From Hydractinia symbiolongicarpus (lineage: Eukaryota; Cnidaria; Hydrozoa; Anthoathecata; Hydractiniidae), in contig NC_079885.1 of NCBI RefSeq assembly GCF_029227915.1, positions 2,356,001-2,420,000 of the forward strand: a stretch of DNA of 64,000 nt. The letters are read 5' to 3'. This document shows, in pieces, positions 44,701-56,106 of the stretch; the stretch's first letter is position 1, and every line of letters starts with the position of its first letter. The translations under genes and the position numbers were made by a program. A model generated the notes under the pieces. The model was not told the DNA's origin and searched no databases. It saw only the letters and a list, made by a program, of their open reading frames with translations.

Positions 44701-47025
44701 TTAAACTTCTTTTAATCAGCGTCTCATCAAAAATGAAAACATTTTTGAAAACTACAAGTCTCATGAGTTTTAGTGGTGAAAAAATAATATAAAAAATCGT
44801 TTTGGAAATGAGTTTACTCACAGGGTACTTTCGTTGTAAACATTCGACTATACGGGACAAGCCCGGGATTTAGGGAAATCGTGGTATTTCGTTTGCCGGC
44901 GATTAAACCTCTTTCATTATGCGTCTTATTAAAAATGAAAACATTTTTAGAAACTACAAGTCTCATTCGTTCTAGTGGTGCAGAAATAATTTGAAAAATC
45001 GTTCGGGAAATTAGTTTACTCCCTGGGTACTTTCTTTATATACATTCAACTATACGGACCAAGCCCGGGATTTACGGGAAATCGCGGGTTTTCGTTTGCC
45101 GGCGATTAAACTTCTTTTATTCAGCGTCTCATCAAAAATGAAAACACTTTTGAAAACTACAAGTCTCACGCGTTTTGTGGTGAAAAAAAATATTAAAAAA
45201 TCGTTCGGGAAATGGGTTTACTCACAGGGTACTTTCTTTGTATACGTTCGACTATACGGGCCAAGCCCGGGATTTACGTGAAATCGCGGGTTTTCGTTTG
45301 CCGGCGATTAAACCTCTTTCATTAAGCGTCTCATCAAAAATGAAAACATGTTTGAAAACTACAAGTCTCATGCGTTTTAGTGGTGAAAAAATAATATAAA
45401 AAATCGTTCGGGAAATGAGTTTACTCCCTGGGTACTTTCTTCGTATACTTTTGACTATACGGGCCGAGTCCGGGGTTTACGGGAAATGACGGGTTTTCGT
45501 TTGCCGGCGATTAAACTTCTTTTAATCAGCGTCTCATCAAAAATGAAAACATTTTTGAAAACTACAAGTCTCATGCGTTTTAGTGGTAAAAAGATAATTT
45601 AAAAAATCGTTTTGGAAATGATTTTACTCACAGGGTACTTTCTTTGTATACATTCGACTATACGGGCGAAGCCCGGGATTTACGAGAAATCGCGGGTTTT
45701 CATTTGCCGGCGATTAAACCACTTTCATTAAGCGTCTCATCAAAAATGAAAACATTTCTGAAAACTAAAAGTCTCATGCGTTTTAGTGGTGAAAAAATAA
45801 TTTAAAAAATCGTTCGGGAAATGAGTTTACTCCCTGGGATCTTTCTTTGTATACTTTTGAATATACGGGCCGAGTCCGGGATTACGGGAAGTCGTGGGTT
45901 TTCGTTTGCCGGCGATTAAACCTCTTTCATTAAGCGTCTCATCAAAAATGAAAACATTTTTGAAAACTACAAGTCTCATGCGTTTTAGTGGTGAAAAAAT
46001 AATATAAAAAATCGTTCGGGAAATGAGTTTACTCCCTGGGTACTTTCTTCGTATACATTCGACTATACGGCGAAGCCCGGGATTTACGTGTAATCGCGGG
46101 TTTTCGTTTGCCGGCGATTAAACCATTTTCATCAAGCGTCTCATCAAAAATGAAAACATTTCTAAAAACTAAAAGTCTCATGCGTTTTAGTGGTGAAAAA
46201 ATAATTTAAAAAATCGTTCGGGAAATGAGTTTACTCCCTGGGATCTTTCTTTGTATACTGCTGAATATACGGGCCGAGTCCGGGAGTTACGGGAAGTCGT
46301 GGGTTTTCGTTTGCAGACGATTAAACTTCTTTTATTCAGCGTCTCATCAAAAATGAAAACATTTCTGAAAACTAAAAGTCTCATGCGTTTTAGTGGTGAA
46401 AAAATAATTTAAAAAATCGTTCGGGAAATGAGTTTACTCCCTGGGATCTTTCTTTGTATACTTTTGAATATACGGGCCGAGTCCGGGATTACCGGAAGTC
46501 GTGGGTTTTCGTTTGCCGGCGATTAAACCTCTTTCATTAAGCGTCTCATCAAAAATGAAAACATTTTTGAAAACTACAAGTCTCATGCGTTTTAGTGGTG
46601 AAAAAATAATATAAAAAATCGTTCGGGAAATGAGTTTACACCCTGGGTACTTTCTTCGTATACATTCAACTATACGGGTCAAGCCCGGGATTTACGTGAA
46701 ATCGCGGGTTTTCGTTTGCCGGCGATTAAACCTCTTTCATTAAGCGTCTCATCAAAAATGAAAACATTTTTGAAAACTACAAGTCTCATGCGTTTTAGTG
46801 GTGAAAAAATAATATAAAAAATCGTTCGGGAAATGAGTTTACTCCCTGGGTACTTTCTTCGTATACTTTTGACTATACGGGCCGAGTCCGGGGTTTACAG
46901 AAAATGGCGGGTTTTCGTTTGCCGGCGTTTAAACTTCTTTTAATCAGCGTCTCATCAAAAATGAAAACATTTTTGAAAACTACAAGTCTCATGCGTTTTA
47001 GTGGTAAAAAGATAATTTAAAAAAT
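41761..47025. repeat. 24-monomer block, copy 2, expanded to 26 monomers (5265 bp)
   Basis: Follows copy 1 at an offset of 4861 bp, then 4860 bp after a one-base deletion (AATCTTCGGG near 41962), then 5265 bp after an internal dimer duplication at 43380-44188. Phase points agree for all monomers apart from these indels. Only scattered single-base differences were noticed, so this is a young event. Confidence 0.94.
43380..44188. repeat. Dimer duplication inside copy 2 (E-F, 405 + 404 bp)
   Basis: Copies 43380-43784 and 43785-44188 both contain E with TTTCGTTGTAAAC and AATGACAACATTTTTGG, and the F-like monomer with GGGTAATTTC. Copy 1 of the large block (38520-38923) has this dimer only once, so the dimer was amplified after the 4.86-kb duplication. 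The first F ends CTCATGAGTTTTAG and the second CTCACGCGTTTTGTGG, which locates the join. Confidence 0.93.
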
Positions 47026-48039
47026 CGTTTTGGAAATGATTTTACTCACAGGGTACTTTCTTTGTATACATTCGACTATACGGGCGAAGCCCGGGATTTA
47101 CGAGAAATCGCGGGTTTTCATTTGCCGGCGATTAAACCACTTTCATTAAGCGTCTCATCAAAAATGAAAACATTTTTAAAAACTACAAGTCTTATGCGTT
47201 TTAGTGGTGAAAAAATAATTTAAAAAAGCGTTCTGGAAATGAGTTTACTCACAGGGTACTTTCTTTGTATACATTCGACTATACGGGCCAAGCCTGGGAT
47301 TTACAGGAAATCGCGGGTTTTCGTTTGCCGGCGATTAAACCTCTTTCATTAAGCGTCTCATCAAAAATAAAAACATTTTTGAAAACTACAAGTCTCATGA
47401 GTTTTAGTGGTGAAAAAATAATATAAAAAATCGTTCTGGAAATGAGTTTACTCACAGGGTACTTTCGTTGTAAACATTCGACTATACGGGACAAGCCCGG
47501 GATTTAGGGAAATCGTGGTATTTCGTTTGCCGGCGATTAAACCTCTTTCATTATGCGTCTTATTAAAAATGAAAACATTTTTGGAAACTACAAGTCTCAT
47601 TCGTTCTAGTGGTGCAGAAATAATTTGAAAAATCGTTCGGGAAATTAGTTTACTCCCTGGGTACTTTCTTTATATACATTCAACTATACGGACCAAGCCC
47701 GGGATTTACGGGAAATCGCGGGTTTTCGTTTGCCGGCGATTAAACTTCTTTTATTCAGCGTCTCATCAAAAATGAAAACACTTTTGAAAACTACAAGTCT
47801 CATGAGATTTAGTGGTGAAAAAAAATATTAAAAAATCGTTCGGGAAATGAGTTTACACCCTGGGTACTTTCTTTGTATACATTCAACTATACGGGCCAAG
47901 CCCGGGATTTACACGAAATCGCGGGTTTTCGTTTGCCGGCTATTAAACCTCTTTCATTAAGCGTCTCATCAAAAATGAAAACATTTTTGAAAACTACAAG
48001 TCTCATGCGTTTTAGTGGTGAAAAAATAATATAAAAAAT
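47026..48039. repeat. B, B-like, E, F, X string
   Basis: Monomers 47026, 47229, 47432, 47634 and 47837. Monomer 47229 has AAAAAAGCGTTC in place of AAAAAATCGTTC at the phase point. From about 47270 the string is the left part of a dispersed duplication that recurs 4438 bp downstream. The X monomer has GATTTACACG and GGCTATTAAACC. Confidence 0.82.
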
Positions 48040-50057
48040 AGTTCGGGAAATGAGTTTACTCCCTGGGTACTTTCTTCGTATACTTTTGACTATACGGGCC
48101 GAGTCCGGGGTTTACGGGAAATGACGGGTTTTCGTTTGCCGGCGATTAAACTTCTTTTAATCAGCGTCTCATCAAAAATGAAAACATTTTTGAAAACTAC
48201 AAGTCTCATGCGTTTTAGTGGTAAAAAGATAATTTAAAAAATCGTTTTGGAAATGATTTTACTCACAGGGTACTTTCTTTGTATACATTCGACTATACGG
48301 GCGAAGCCCGGGATTTACGAGAAATCGCGGGTTTTCATTTGCCGGCGATTAAACCACTTTCATTAAGCGTCTCATCAAAAATGAAAACATTTCTGAAAAC
48401 TAAAAGTCTCATGCGTTTTAGTGGTGAAAAAATAATTTAAAAAATCGTTCGGGAAATGAGTTTACTCCCTGGGATCTTTCTTTGTATACTTTTGAATATA
48501 CGGGCCGAGTCTGGGATTACGGGAAGTCATGGGTTTTCGTTTGCCGGCGATTAAACCTCTCTCATTAAGCGTCTCATCAAAAATGAAAACATTTTTGAAA
48601 ACTACAAGTCTCATGCGTTTTAGTGGTGAAAAAATAATATAAAAAATCGTTCGGGAAATGAGTTTACTCCCTGGGTACTTTCTTCGTATACATTCGACTA
48701 TACGGCGAAGCCCGGGATTTACGTGTAATCGCGGGTTTTCGTTTGCCGGCGATTAAACCATTTTCATTAAGCGTCTCATCAAAATGAAAACATTTCTAAA
48801 AACTACAAGTCTCATGCGTTTTAGTGGTGAAAAAATAATTTAAAAAATCGTTCGGGAAATGAGTTTACTCCCTGGGATCTTTCTTTGTATACTGCTGAAT
48901 ATACGGGCCGAGTCCGGGAGTTACGGGAAGTCGTGGGTTTTCGTTTGCAGACGATTAAACTTCTTTTATTCAGCGTCTCATCAAAAATGAAAACATTTTT
49001 AAAAACTACAAGTCTCATGGGCTTTAGTGGTGAAATAATAATTTAAAAAATCGTTCGGTAAATGAGTCCTGGGTACTTTTTTGTATACTTTTGACTTTAC
49101 AGGCCGAGTCCGGGATTTACGGGAAATCGCAGGTTTTCGTTTGCCGGCGATTAAACTTCTTTTATTCAGCGTCTCATCAAAAATGAAAACATTTTTAAAA
49201 ACTACAATTCTCATGCGTTTTAGTGGGGAAAAAAAAATTTAAAAAATCGTTCGGGAAATGAGTTTACTCCCTGGGTACTTTCTTTGTATACTTTTGACTA
49301 TACGGGCACAGTCCAGGATTTACGGGAAATCGCGGGTTTTTGTGTACCGGCGATTAAACTTCTTTTATTCAGCGTCCCATCAAAAATGAAAATATTTTTG
49401 AAAACTACAAGTCTCATGCGTTTTAGTGGTGAAAAAATAATTTAAAAAATCGTTCGGGAAATGAGTTTACTCCCTGGGATCTTTCTTTGTATACTTTTGA
49501 ATATACGGGCCGAGTCCGGGATTACGGGAAGTCGTGTTTTTTCGTTTGCCGGCGATTAAACCTCTTTCATTAAGCGTCTCATCAAAAATGAAAACATTTT
49601 TGAAAACTACAAGTCTCATGCGTTTTAGTGGTGAAAAAATAATATAAAAAATCGTTCGGGAAATGAGTTTACTCCCTGGGTACTTTCTTCGTATACATTC
49701 GACTATACGGCGAAGCCCGGGATTTACGTGTAATCGCGGGTTTTCGTTTGCCGGCGATTAAACCATTTTCATTAAGCGTCTCATCAAAAATGAAAACATT
49801 TCTAAAAACTACAAGTCTCATGCGTTTTAGTGGTGAAAAAATAATTTAAAATATCATTCGGGAAATGAGTTTACTCCCTGGGATCTTTCTTTGTATACTG
49901 CTGAATATACGGGCCGAGTCCGGGAGTTACGGGAAGTCGTGGGTTTTCGTTTGCAGACGATTAAACTTCTTTTATTCAGCGTCTCATCAAAAATGAAAAC
50001 ATTTTTAAAAACTACAAGTCTCATGGGCTTTAGTGGTGAAATAATAATTTAAAAAAT
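48040..50057. repeat. Ten-monomer string, copy 1 (2018 bp)
   Basis: Order A, B, C, I, C*, D, K, C, I, C*. It recurs at 52478-54496 (2019 bp) with the offset changing from 4438 to 4439 because of a one-A deletion at 48781-48785. Private features are AAAATAGTTCGG (48040), AAGTCATGGG (48533, shared with the later copy) and GTCGTGTTTTTTCG (49530). Confidence 0.9.
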
Positions 50058-50254
50058 CGTTCGGTAAATGAGTCCTGGGTACTTTCTTTGTATACATTCG
50101 ACTATACGGGCCAAGCCTGGGATTTACAGGAAATCGCGGGTTTTCGTTTGCCGGCGATTAAACCTCTTTCATTAAGCGTCTCATCAAAAATAAAAACATT
50201 TTTGAAAACTACAAGTCTCATGAGTTTTAGTGGTGAAAAAATAATATAAAAAAT
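50058..50254. repeat. D/B chimeric monomer (197 bp), repeated at 51673
   Basis: Starts as class D (TCGGTAAATGAGTCCTGGG) and switches to the B-like GCCAAGCCTGGG monomer after GGGTACTTTCTTTG. The switch falls around 50079-50085, within the shared GGGTACTTT. The same join at 51673 means it was formed once and copied. Confidence 0.87.
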
Positions 50255-50862
50255 CGTTCTGGAAATGAGTTTACTCACAGGGTACTTTCGTTGTAAACAT
50301 TCGACTATACGGGACAAGCCCGGGATTTAGGGAAATCGTGGTATTTCGTTTGCCGGCGATTAAACCTCTTTCATTATGCGTCTTATTAAAAATGAAAACA
50401 TTTTTGGAAACTACAAGTCTCATTCGTTCTAGTGGTGCAGAAATAATTTGAAAAATCGTTCGGGAAATTAGTTTACTCCCTGGGTACTTTCTTTATATAC
50501 ATTCAACTATACGGACCAAGCCCGGGATTTACGGGAAATCGCGGGTTTTCGTTTGCCGGCGATTAAACTTCTTTTATTCAGCGTCTCATCAAAAATGAAA
50601 ACACTTTTGAAAACTACAAGTCTCATGAGTTTTAGTGGTGAAAAAAAATATTAAAAAATCGTTCGGGAAATGAGTTTACACCCTGGGTACTTTCTTTGTA
50701 TACATTCAACTATACGGGCCAAGCCCGGGATTTACGCGAAATCGCGGGTTTTCGTTTGCCGGCGATTAAACCTCTTTCATTAAGCGTCTCATCAAAAATG
50801 AAAACATTTTTGAAAACTACAAGTCTCATGCGTTTTAGTGGTGAAAAAATAATATAAAAAAT

Positions 50863-51065
50863 CGTTCGGGAAATGAGTTTACTCCCTGGGTACTTTCTTC
50901 GTATACTTTTGACTATACGGGCCGAGTCCGGGGTTTACGGGAAATGACGGGTTTTCGTTTGCCGGCGATTAAACTTCTTTTAATCAGCGTCCCATCAAAA
51001 ATGAAAATATTTTTGAAAACTACAAGTCTCATGCGTTTTAGTGGTGAAAAAATAATTTAAAAAAT
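50863..51065. repeat. A/K chimeric monomer
   Basis: Class A up to CTTTTAATCAG (ending about 50987), then class K from CGTCCCATC (50991) and AATGAAAATATTTTTG. The exchange interval is only about 5-8 bp wide. It joins A directly to the C monomer that normally follows K, skipping six monomers. Confidence 0.87.
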
Positions 51066-51672
51066 CGTTCGGGAAATGAGTTTACTCCCTGGGATCTTTC
51101 TTTGTATACTTTTGAATATACGGGCCGAGTCCGGGATTACGGGAAGTCGTGGGTTTTCGTTTGCCGGCGATTAAACCTCTTTCATTAAGCGTCTCATCAA
51201 AAATGAAAACATTTTTGAAAACTACAAGTCTCATGCGTTTTAGTGGTGAAAAAGTAATTTAAAAAATCGTTCGGGAAATGAGTTTACTCACAGGGTACTT
51301 TCTTTGTATACATTCGACTATACGGCGAAGCCCGGGATTTACGTGTAATCGCGGGTTTTCGTTTGCCGGCGATTAAACCATTTTCATTAAGCGTCTCATC
51401 AAAAATGAAAACATTTCTAAAAACTACAAGTCTCATGCGTTTTAGTGGTGAAAAAATAATTTAAAATATCATTCGGGAAATGAGTTTACTCCCTGGGATC
51501 TTTCTTTGTATACTGCTGAATATACGGGCCGAGTCCGGGAGTTACGGGAAGTCGTGGGTTTTCGTTTGCAGACGATTAAACTTCTTTTATTCAGCGTCTC
51601 ATCAAAAATGAAAACATTTTTAAAAACTACAAGTCTCATGGGCTTTAGTGGTGAAATAATAATTTAAAAAAT

Positions 51673-52477
51673 CGTTCGGTAAATGAGTCCTGGGTACTTT
51701 CTTTGTATACATTCGACTATACGGGCCAAGCCTGGGATTTACAGGAAATCGCGGGTTTTCGTTTGCCGGCGATTAAACCTCTTTCATTAAGCGTCTCATC
51801 AAAAATAAAAACATTTTTGAAAACTACAAGTCTCATGAGTTTTAGTGGTGAAAAAATAATATAAAAAATCGTTCTGGAAATGAGTTTACTCACAGGGTAC
51901 TTTCGTTGTAAACATTCGACTATACGGGACAAGCCCGGGATTTAGGGAAATCGTGGTATTTCGTTTGCCGGCGATTAAACCTCTTTCATTATGCGTCTTA
52001 TTAAAAATGAAAACATTTTTGGAAACTACAAGTCTCATTCGTTCTAGTGGTGCAGAAATAATTTGAAAAATCGTTCGGGAAATTAGTTTACTCCCTGGGT
52101 ACTTTCTTTATATACATTCAACTATACGGACCAAGCCCGGGATTTACGGGAAATCGCGGGTTTTCGTTTGCCGGCGATTAAACTTCTTTTATTCAGCGTC
52201 TCATCAAAAATGAAAACACTTTTGAAAACTACAAGTCTCATGAGTTTTAGTGGTGAAAAAAAATATTAAAAAATCGTTCGGGAAATGAGTTTACACCCTG
52301 GGTACTTTCTTTGTATACATTCAACTATACGGGCCAAGCCCGGGATTTACGCGAAATCGCGGGTTTTCGTTTGCCGGCGATTAAACCTCTTTCATTAAGC
52401 GTCTCATCAAAAATGAAAACATTTTTGAAAACTACAAGTCTCATGCGTTTTAGTGGTGAAAAAATAATATAAAAAAT
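51673..52477. repeat. D/B, E, F, X: second copy of the octamer start
   Basis: Monomers 51673, 51870, 52072 and 52275 match 50058-50862 at a 1615-bp offset. They lead into the complete ten-monomer string at 52478, unlike copy 1, which leads into the A/K chimera. Confidence 0.88.
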
Positions 52478-53287
52478 CGTTCGGGAAATGAGTTTACTCC
52501 CTGGGTACTTTCTTCGTATACTTTTGACTATACGGGCCGAGTCCGGGGTTTACGGGAAATGACGGGTTTTCGTTTGCCGGCGATTAAACTTCTTTTAATC
52601 AGCGTCTCATCAAAAATGAAAACATTTTTGAAAACTACAAGTCTCATGCGTTTTAGTGGTAAAAAGATAATTTAAAAAATCGTTTTGGAAATGATTTTAC
52701 TCACAGGGTACTTTCTTTGTATACATTCGACTATACGGGCGAAGCCCGGGATTTACGAGAAATCGCGGGTTTTCATTTGCCGGCGATTAAACCACTTTCA
52801 TTAAGCGTCTCATCAAAAATGAAAACATTTCTGAAAACTAAAAGTCTCATGCGTTTTAGTGGTGAAAAAATAATTTAAAAAATCGTTCGGGAAATGAGTT
52901 TACTCCCTGGGATCTTTCTTTGTATACTTTTGAATATACGGGCCGAGTCCGGGATTACGGGAAGTCATGGGTTTTCGTTTGCCGGCGATTAAACCTCTTT
53001 CATTAAGCGTCTCATCAAAAATGAAAACATTTTTGAAAACTACAAGTCTCATGCGTTTTAGTGGTGAAAAAATAATATAAAAAATCGTTCGGGAAATGAG
53101 TTTACTCCCTGGGTACTTTCTTCGTATACATTCGACTATACGGCGAAGCCCGGGATTTACGTGTAATCGCGGGTTTTAGTTTGCCGGCGATTAAACCATT
53201 TTCATTAAGCGTCTCATCAAAAATGAAAACATTTCTAAAAACTACAAGTCTCATGCGTTTTAGTGGTGAAAAAATAATTTAAAAAAT

Positions 53288-53490
53288 CGTTCGGGAAATG
53301 AGTTTACTCCCTGGGATCTTTCTTTGTATACTGCTGAATATACGGGCCGAGTCCGGGAGTTACGGGAAGTCGTGGGTTTTCGTTTGCAGACGATTAAACT
53401 TCTTTTATTCAGCGTCTCATCAAAAATGAAAACATTTTTGAAAACTACAAGTCTCATGGGCTTTAGTGGTGAAATAATAATTTAAAAAAT
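53288..53490. repeat. Class C* monomer (representative)
   Basis: A derivative of class C with ATACTGCTGAATATACGGG and GTTTGCAGACGATT in place of the GCCGGC palindrome, so the NaeI-type site is lost. First seen at 40950 and then at 46215, 48849, 49855, 51470, 54294 and 54896. It is absent from the left 40 kb, so it marks a variant that spread only through the right half. Confidence 0.85.
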
Positions 53491-53686
53491 CGTTCGGTAA
53501 ATGAGTCCTGGGTACTTTTTTGTATACTTTTGACTTTACAGGCCGAGTCCGGGATTTACGGGAAATCGCAGGTTTTCGTTTGCCGGCGATTAAACTTCTT
53601 TTATTCAGCGTCTCATCAAAAATGAAAACATTTTTAAAAACTACAAGTCTCATGCGTTTTAGTGGGGAAAAAAAAATTTAAAAAAT

Positions 53687-53889
53687 CGTTCGGGAAATGA
53701 GTTTACTCCCTGGGTACTTTCTTTGTATACTTTTGACTATACGGGCACAGTCCAGGATTTACGGGAAATCGCGGGTTTTTGTGTACCGGCGATTAAACTT
53801 CTTTTATTCAGCGTCCCATCAAAAATGAAAATATTTTTGAAAACTACAAGTCTCATGCGTTTTAGTGGTGAAAAAATAATTTAAAAAAT
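53687..53889. repeat. Class K monomer (representative)
   Basis: Related to J. It carries GGGCACAGTCCAGG, which destroys the CCGGG core, and in this part of the array TGTGTACCGGCG and AATGAAAATATTTTTG. It usually follows class D after GTGGGGAAAAAAAA. Copies start at 29820, 31638, 36697, 49248, 54693 and 55295. Older copies (29820, 31638 and 36697) keep CGTGTGCCGG. Confidence 0.82.
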
Positions 53890-55497
53890 CGTTCGGGAAA
53901 TGAGTTTACTCCCTGGGATCTTTCTTTGTATACTTTTGAATATACGGGCCGAGTCCGGGATTACGGGAAGTCGTGGGTTTTCGTTTGCCGGCGATTAAAC
54001 CTCTTTCATTAAGCGTCTCATCAAAAATGAAAACATTTTTGAAAACTACAAGTCTCATGCGTTTTAGTGGTGAAAAAATAATATAAAAAATCGTTCGGGA
54101 AATGAGTTTACTTCCTGGGTACTTTCTTCGTATACATTCGACTATACGGCGAAGCCCGGGATTTACGTGTAATCGCGGGTTTTCGTTTGCCGGCGATTAA
54201 ACCATTTTCATTAAGCGTCTCATCAAAAATGAAAACATTTCTAAAAACTACAAGTCTCATGCGTTTTAGTGGTGAAAAAATAATTTAAAAAATCGTTCGG
54301 GAAATGAGTTTACTCCCTGGGATCTTTCTTTGTATACTGCTGAATATACGGGCCGAGTCCGGGAGTTACGGGAAGTCGTGGGTTTTCGTTTGCAGACGAT
54401 TAAACTTCTTTTATTCAGCGTCTCATCAAAAATGAAAACATTTTTAAAAACTACAAGTCTCATGGGCTTTAGTGGTGAAATAATAATTTAAAAAATCGTT
54501 CGGTAAATGAGTCCTGGGTACTTTTTTGTATACTTTTGACTTTACAGGCCGAGTCCGGGATTTACGGGAAATCGCAGGTTTTCGTTTGCCGGCGATTAAA
54601 CTTCTTTTATTCAGCGTCTCATCAAAAATGAAAACATTTTTAAAAACTACAAGTCTCATGCGTTTTAGTGGGGAAAAAAAAATTTAAAAAATCGTTCGGG
54701 AAATGAGTTTACTCCCTGGGTACTTTCTTTGTATACTTTTGACTATACGGGCACAGTCCAGGATTTACGGGAAATCGCGGGTTTTTGTGTACCGGCGATT
54801 AAACTTCTTTTATTCAGCGTCCCATCAAAAATGAAAATATTTTTGAAAACTACAAGTCTCATGCGTTTTAGTGGTGAAAAAGTAATATAAAAAATCGTTC
54901 GGGAAATGAGTTTACTCCCTGGGATCTTTCTTTGTATACTGCTGAATATACGGGCCGAGTCCGGGAGTTACGGGAAGTCGTGGGTTTTCGTTTGCAGACG
55001 ATTAAACTTCTTTTATTCAGCGTCTCATCAAAAATGAAAACATTTTTAAAAACTACAAGTCTCATGGGCTTTAGTGGTGAAATAATAATTTAAAAAATCG
55101 TTCGGTAAATGAGTCCTGGGTACTTTTTTGTATACTTTTGACTTTACAGGCCGAGTCCGGGATTTACGGGAAATCGCAGGTTTTCGTTTGCCGGCGATTA
55201 AACTTCTTTTATTCCGCGTCTCATCAAAAATGAAAACATTTTTAAAAACTACAAGTCTCATGCGTTTTAGTGGGGAAAAAAAAAATTAAAAAATCGTTCG
55301 GGAAATGAGTTTACTCCCTGGGTACTTTCTTTGTATACTTTTGACTATACGGGCACAGTCCAGGATGTACGGGAAATCGCGGGTTTTTGTGTACCGGCGA
55401 TTAAACTTCTTTTATTCAGCGTCCCATCAAAAATGAAAATATTTTTGAAAACTACAAGTCTCATGCGTTTTAGTGGTGAAAAAGTAATATAAAAAAT

Positions 55498-56106
55498 CGT
55501 TCGGGAAATGAGTTTACTCCCTGGGTACTTTCTTCGTATACTTTTGACTATACGAGCCGAGTCCGGGGTTTACGGGAAATTGCGGGTTTTCGTTTGCCGG
55601 CGATTAAACTTCTTTTAATCAGCGTCTCATCAAAAATGAAAACATTTTTAAAAACTACAAGTCTTATGCGTTTTAGTGGTGAAAAAATAATTTAAAAAAT
55701 CGTTCTGGAAATGAGTTTACTCACAGGGTTATTTCTTTGTATACATTCGACTATACGGGCCAAGCCCGGGATTTACGGGAAATCGCGGGTTTTCTTTTGC
55801 CGGCGATTAAACTTCTTTTAATCAGCGTCTCATCAAAAATGAAAACATTTTTGAAAACTACAAGTCTCATGCGTTTTAGTGGTAAAAAGATAATTTAAAA
55901 AATCGTTTTGGAAATGAGTTTACTCACAGGGTACTTTCTTTGTATACATTCGACTATACGGGCGAAGCCTGGGATTTACGGGAAATCGCGGGTTTTCGTT
56001 TGCCGGCGATTAAACCACTTTCATTAAGCGTCTCATCAAAAATGAAAACATTTCTGAAAACTACAAGTCTCATGCATTTTAGAGGTGAAAAAATAATTTA
56101 AAAAAT
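55498..56106. repeat. A, B, B monomers between trimer and heptamer units
   Basis: Monomers 55498 (A with ACGAGCCGAG and AATTGCGGG), 55701 (B with AGGGTTATTTC) and 55904 (B with GAAGCCTGGG). No local HOR is seen. The last ends CTCATGCATTTTAGAGG, which recurs at 57484. Confidence 0.78.

Larger units (their letters stand above)
50058..51672. repeat. Octameric segment, 1615 bp
   Basis: Order D/B chimera, E, F, X, A/K chimera, C, B/I chimera, C*. Its first five monomers recur at 51673-52680. It looks like a shortened version of the 14-monomer string at 47229-50057, from which B, C, I, C*, D and K were lost at the A/K join. Confidence 0.88.
52478..54496. repeat. Ten-monomer string, copy 2 (2019 bp)
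   Basis: A, B, C, I, C*, D, K, C, I, C*, matching 48040-50057. It is followed by further C*-D-K units, so the second half of this string is also the first pentamer unit (53288-54293). Confidence 0.9.
53288..55497. repeat. C*-D-K units: pentamer (1006 bp) then two trimers (602 bp)
   Basis: 53288-54293 is C*, D, K, C, I. 54294-54895 and 54896-55497 are C*, D, K only. The offset between the trimers is 602 bp. The K before 54896 ends GAAAAAGTAATATAA, as does the K before 55498. Loss of the C-I dimer would convert the pentamer into the trimer. Confidence 0.9.
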
